A stretch of DNA of 18,342 nucleotides. Origin: CBDUQP01 sp965369385. Lineage in GTDB: Bacteria > Planctomycetota > Phycisphaerae > SM23-33. Within the stretch, counting starts at the first letter, position 1, and each line of letters starts with the position of its first letter. The stretch spans positions 1-18,342 of the forward strand of contig CBDUQP010000065.1 of assembly GCA_965369385.1 (NCBI GenBank), given 5' to 3'. Made by a program: the position numbers and the translations under genes. Shown here piece by piece: positions 16,854 to 18,342 of the stretch. The notes under the pieces were generated by a model that had not been told where the DNA came from, made no database searches, and saw nothing but the letters and a program-made list of their open reading frames with translations.

Positions 16854-17282
16854 TCAGGCGTCTTCGGCATCGCCGCAGTTTCTCTTGAGGTCCATCGCCA
16901 TGTTTGCCATCTTGTCCGCTTCGGTGTTCAGGTCACGTTTGACGTGCTCGATGGAGAATTTCTCGAACTTTCCGCGTAATGCGCAGGCATTCTGGTAAAA
17001 CGGTTTCAGGCCGGCGTTTTTCACGCGGTATTCGCCAAGCATCTGGCGTACGAGCAATTGCGAATCGCCCATTACGTGTACGTCGGTGGCGGTGAGCTTT
17101 TCGGCGGCTTGCAGGCCGTGAACCAGCGCGGAATATTCGGCTACGTTATTAGTGGCAACACCGATGAAAAGCCCGGCTTCGTACAGGACGGTCCCATCGT
17201 CGGCGGATTTAATCACAGTTCCAGCGCCTGCGGGCCCGGGGTTCCCTCGGCTGCCGCCGTCAAAATATACGATGACCTTCAC
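16854..17282 (-). CDS. RNase HI-like ribonuclease (RVT_3 / reverse-transcriptase-like RNase H fold)
   Basis: A 142-residue RNase H-fold protein predicted to cut the RNA strand of RNA-DNA hybrids. The four acidic active-site positions are visible: Asp8 in YFDGGSRGNPGPAGAG (6-21), Glu49 in TNNVAEYSAL (44-53), Asp73 in GDSQLLVRQ (72-80) and Asp123 in RDLNTEADKMAN (116-127). The sequence belongs to the RVT_3-type branch (like B. subtilis YpeP and archaeal RNase HI) rather than the E. coli RnhA branch. The start is GTG 17282, preceded by a perfect AAGGAGG (17295-17289) six bases away. It lies upstream of dnaG on the same strand, which suits a shared role in RNA primer metabolism, although co-transcription is not proven. 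Confidence 0.92.
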   Translation of the reverse strand: MKVIVYFDGGSRGNPGPAGAGTVIKSADDGTVLYEAGLFIGVATNNVAEYSALVHGLQAAEKLTATDVHVMGDSQLLVRQMLGEYRVKNAGLKPFYQNACALRGKFEKFSIEHVKRDLNTEADKMANMAMDLKRNCGDAEDA

Positions 17283-17333
17283 GTCTGCCCTCCTTGGCAG
17301 GATGTCAGTGCTCTATCCCGCTAATAATGTTCT

Positions 17334-17361
17334 ACTGTAACCTGACAGTGGTAGTTGTCAG
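17334..17361 (-). promoter_or_regulatory. Possible promoter of the RNase H-like gene
   Basis: On the minus strand, CTGACA (17361-17356) and TACAGT (17339-17334) are spaced by 16 bases, giving 5/6 and 4/6 consensus matches. This leaves a leader of about 45 bases to the GTG at 17282. The inverted repeat at 17341-17362 covers the -35 box and most of the spacer. The signal is modest. Confidence 0.35.
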
Positions 17362-17362
17362 G
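17341..17362. repeat. 7-bp perfect dyad upstream of the RNase H-like gene
   Basis: CCTGACA (17341-17347) and TGTCAGG (17356-17362) form a perfect inverted repeat with an 8-base centre. It lies between the zinc-ribbon gene and the RNase H-like gene. No T-tract follows on either strand, so an operator or RNA hairpin is more likely than a terminator. Confidence 0.5.
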
Positions 17363-17445
17363 CAAGTGTTTACGATTAATCACACCCGTCGGGTCTTCGT
17401 TCTGCGAGCTAAGCCGTGACGAGATAGTTTTTTCGGGACAAAAAA

Positions 17446-18195
17446 TTAATCGGCTGAATTAACGCTGCATGGATCCATGAAGAGAATTCTGCCGCAGTTA
17501 TCACACTGGCGGATTTGATCGTGAACCTGAAGCGCGTTGGCATGTTCGGAGTTGAGAGACATGAAGCATCCTCCGCACACATACGAGTGTGGCACGCGGC
17601 GGCCGTGAATCTCTACCATTGCCATGGCTTCGCCATCGTATTTCCCCGCGATGCGGTTGAACGTGGACATTGCTCCGGCGGGGATGCCTTCAGTTGCCAG
17701 GGAGCGGTCGGCGTCGAGTTTCTCTCTCATCTTGGTGAGCTTGGCGATTTCTTCCGCGTTTTCATTGCGGATATCTTCGAGGCGTTTTTGCTCTGTTTGT
17801 ATCTTCTCGTTCAGCGCATCGGCCTGCTCACGGGCGTCTTCGGATTGCTGGAGTATGCCAAGTCCCTCATCCTCGCCTTTTGCGTTGTCAGCTTTGAGGG
17901 TATTAATCTGGGTAAGGAGTGCCGCGTATTCCTTGTTGGTTTTGGCGGTATTGAGAGTGCCCCTGAGCTTCGTGACCTGTTCGTCTTTGGTTCTGATATC
18001 CAGCTCGGCTTCGTCAGCGCGTTTACGAAGTGTAAGGCACTGCTCCTGTAAGCTCTGGTGTTCAGACGTGAGCTGTTCAATCTTGAGTTCTTGGACTTCG
18101 GATGCTCTTTCTCTCATTCCCAGGCGTTTGCGAACGTGAGTGAGCTTTTCTTCAACAGCTTGCAAGTTGTGCAACGATTCCAGTAGCGTGCCCAT
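17446..18195 (-). CDS. Coiled-coil protein with C4-type zinc ribbon (CT398-like family)
   Basis: A 249-residue protein. Residues ~5-165 are a long charged coiled coil rich in Glu, Lys, Gln and Leu heptads. The family hallmark NKEYAAL (87-93) sits at its centre. The C-terminal part (~200-240) is a zinc ribbon with CGGC (207-210) and CDNC (231-234), giving four metal-binding cysteines. Proteins of this fold are widespread in bacteria; the Chlamydia member CT398 has been described as binding σ54 and secretion components, but no general function is settled. The start ATG at 18195 has a GAGAG-type ribosome site a few bases upstream and begins where family proteins do; the frame extends to 18288 without family-like residues. 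A promoter lies just upstream. Cytoplasmic; no signal peptide. Confidence 0.9.
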   Translation of the reverse strand: MGTLLESLHNLQAVEEKLTHVRKRLGMRERASEVQELKIEQLTSEHQSLQEQCLTLRKRADEAELDIRTKDEQVTKLRGTLNTAKTNKEYAALLTQINTLKADNAKGEDEGLGILQQSEDAREQADALNEKIQTEQKRLEDIRNENAEEIAKLTKMREKLDADRSLATEGIPAGAMSTFNRIAGKYDGEAMAMVEIHGRRVPHSYVCGGCFMSLNSEHANALQVHDQIRQCDNCGRILFMDPCSVNSAD

Positions 18196-18234
18196 GCAAT
18201 GTCTCTCTTTAGTTGTTAAAGTAGTCGATTCCCA

Positions 18235-18263
18235 ATTATGCATTTGGAGGCAGACCAGATCAA
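18235..18263 (-). promoter_or_regulatory. Putative promoter of the zinc-ribbon protein gene
   Basis: On the minus strand, TTGATC (18263-18258) and CATAAT (18240-18235) are separated by 17 bases (4/6 and 5/6 consensus matches). The predicted transcript start near 18228 lies about 33 bases before the ATG at 18195. It could also serve the RNase H-like gene and dnaG downstream. Confidence 0.5.
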
Positions 18264-18289
18264 GGGTGTTCTGGAAAACCAACGCCAAC

Positions 18290-18331
18290 GTGTACGAGAA
18301 TTCTTTCTGGCAAGAAAGAATTCTCGTACAC
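18290..18331. repeat. Perfect 19-bp inverted repeat at the right edge
   Basis: GTGTACGAGAATTCTTTCT (18290-18308) and its exact reverse complement (18313-18331) surround a 4-base centre GGCA. Such a hairpin would be very stable. Neither side has a T-tract, so it is not a typical Rho-independent terminator. It lies upstream of the zinc-ribbon gene's promoter, at the end of a 147-base stretch with no recognised gene. Repeat-element end, operator or RNA hairpin are all open. Confidence 0.85.
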
Positions 18332-18342
18332 AGAGCAGGTGA

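Noticed and set aside
17428..17445. T-run and A-run just after the zinc-ribbon gene as a terminator
   Set aside because: On the minus strand TTTTTT and AAAAAA would pair only as a weak A-T stem without a GC-rich hairpin before a U-tract.
18290..18342. Right-edge palindrome as an assembly fold-back
   Set aside because: Pairing stops abruptly at 19 bp and the flanking bases are not complementary, unlike a fold-back that would continue outward; kept as a real repeat but flagged.

Overview
The window most likely comes from a member of the Planctomycetota, probably Phycisphaerae or a near relative. The evidence is a very large secreted-type protein opening with a LEPR-XLL-like motif (FEQRLMLDG), a second protein sharing its C-terminal domain, a DUF3467 protein, and a LplT/Aas-type lipid cassette in moderately GC-rich DNA. 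The taxonomic placement is inference from gene content only.

Left part (1-6430). The 3' end of a β-rich protein gene is followed by a clear Rho-independent terminator, then a single DUF3467 gene with its own promoter. A bidirectional terminator separates that gene from a convergent 4.6-kb gene on the minus strand. The large gene encodes two cyclophilin domains (the second lacking its catalytic residues), cadherin/VCBS-like modules and a long β-repeat region. Its C-terminus resembles the protein cut off at the left edge. A near-consensus promoter (TTGACA-N17-TACAAT) drives it leftward.

Middle part (6519-14845). Seven plus-strand genes overlap or nearly touch, as in one operon: rfbA, rfbC, rfbD and rfbB, the complete dTDP-L-rhamnose pathway; a polytopic LPG_synthase_TM (AglD/MprF-N-like) protein; an LplT-like MFS transporter; and an 879-residue acyltransferase-ACP-acyl-activating enzyme fusion. 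The last two correspond to E. coli LplT and Aas. They sit in the same reading frame, separated only by one TGA codon, and the Aas-like protein has an acyl-carrier domain built in. The operon therefore couples a nucleotide-sugar supply to membrane-lipid remodelling or transport.

Right part (14846-18342). Three minus-strand housekeeping genes follow in transcription order: a coiled-coil/C4 zinc-ribbon protein, an RNase HI-like protein and DNA primase (dnaG). dnaG is convergent with the lipid operon. The right edge carries a perfect 19-bp inverted repeat of unknown role. I see no tRNA, rRNA, CRISPR array, insertion sequence or phage gene.
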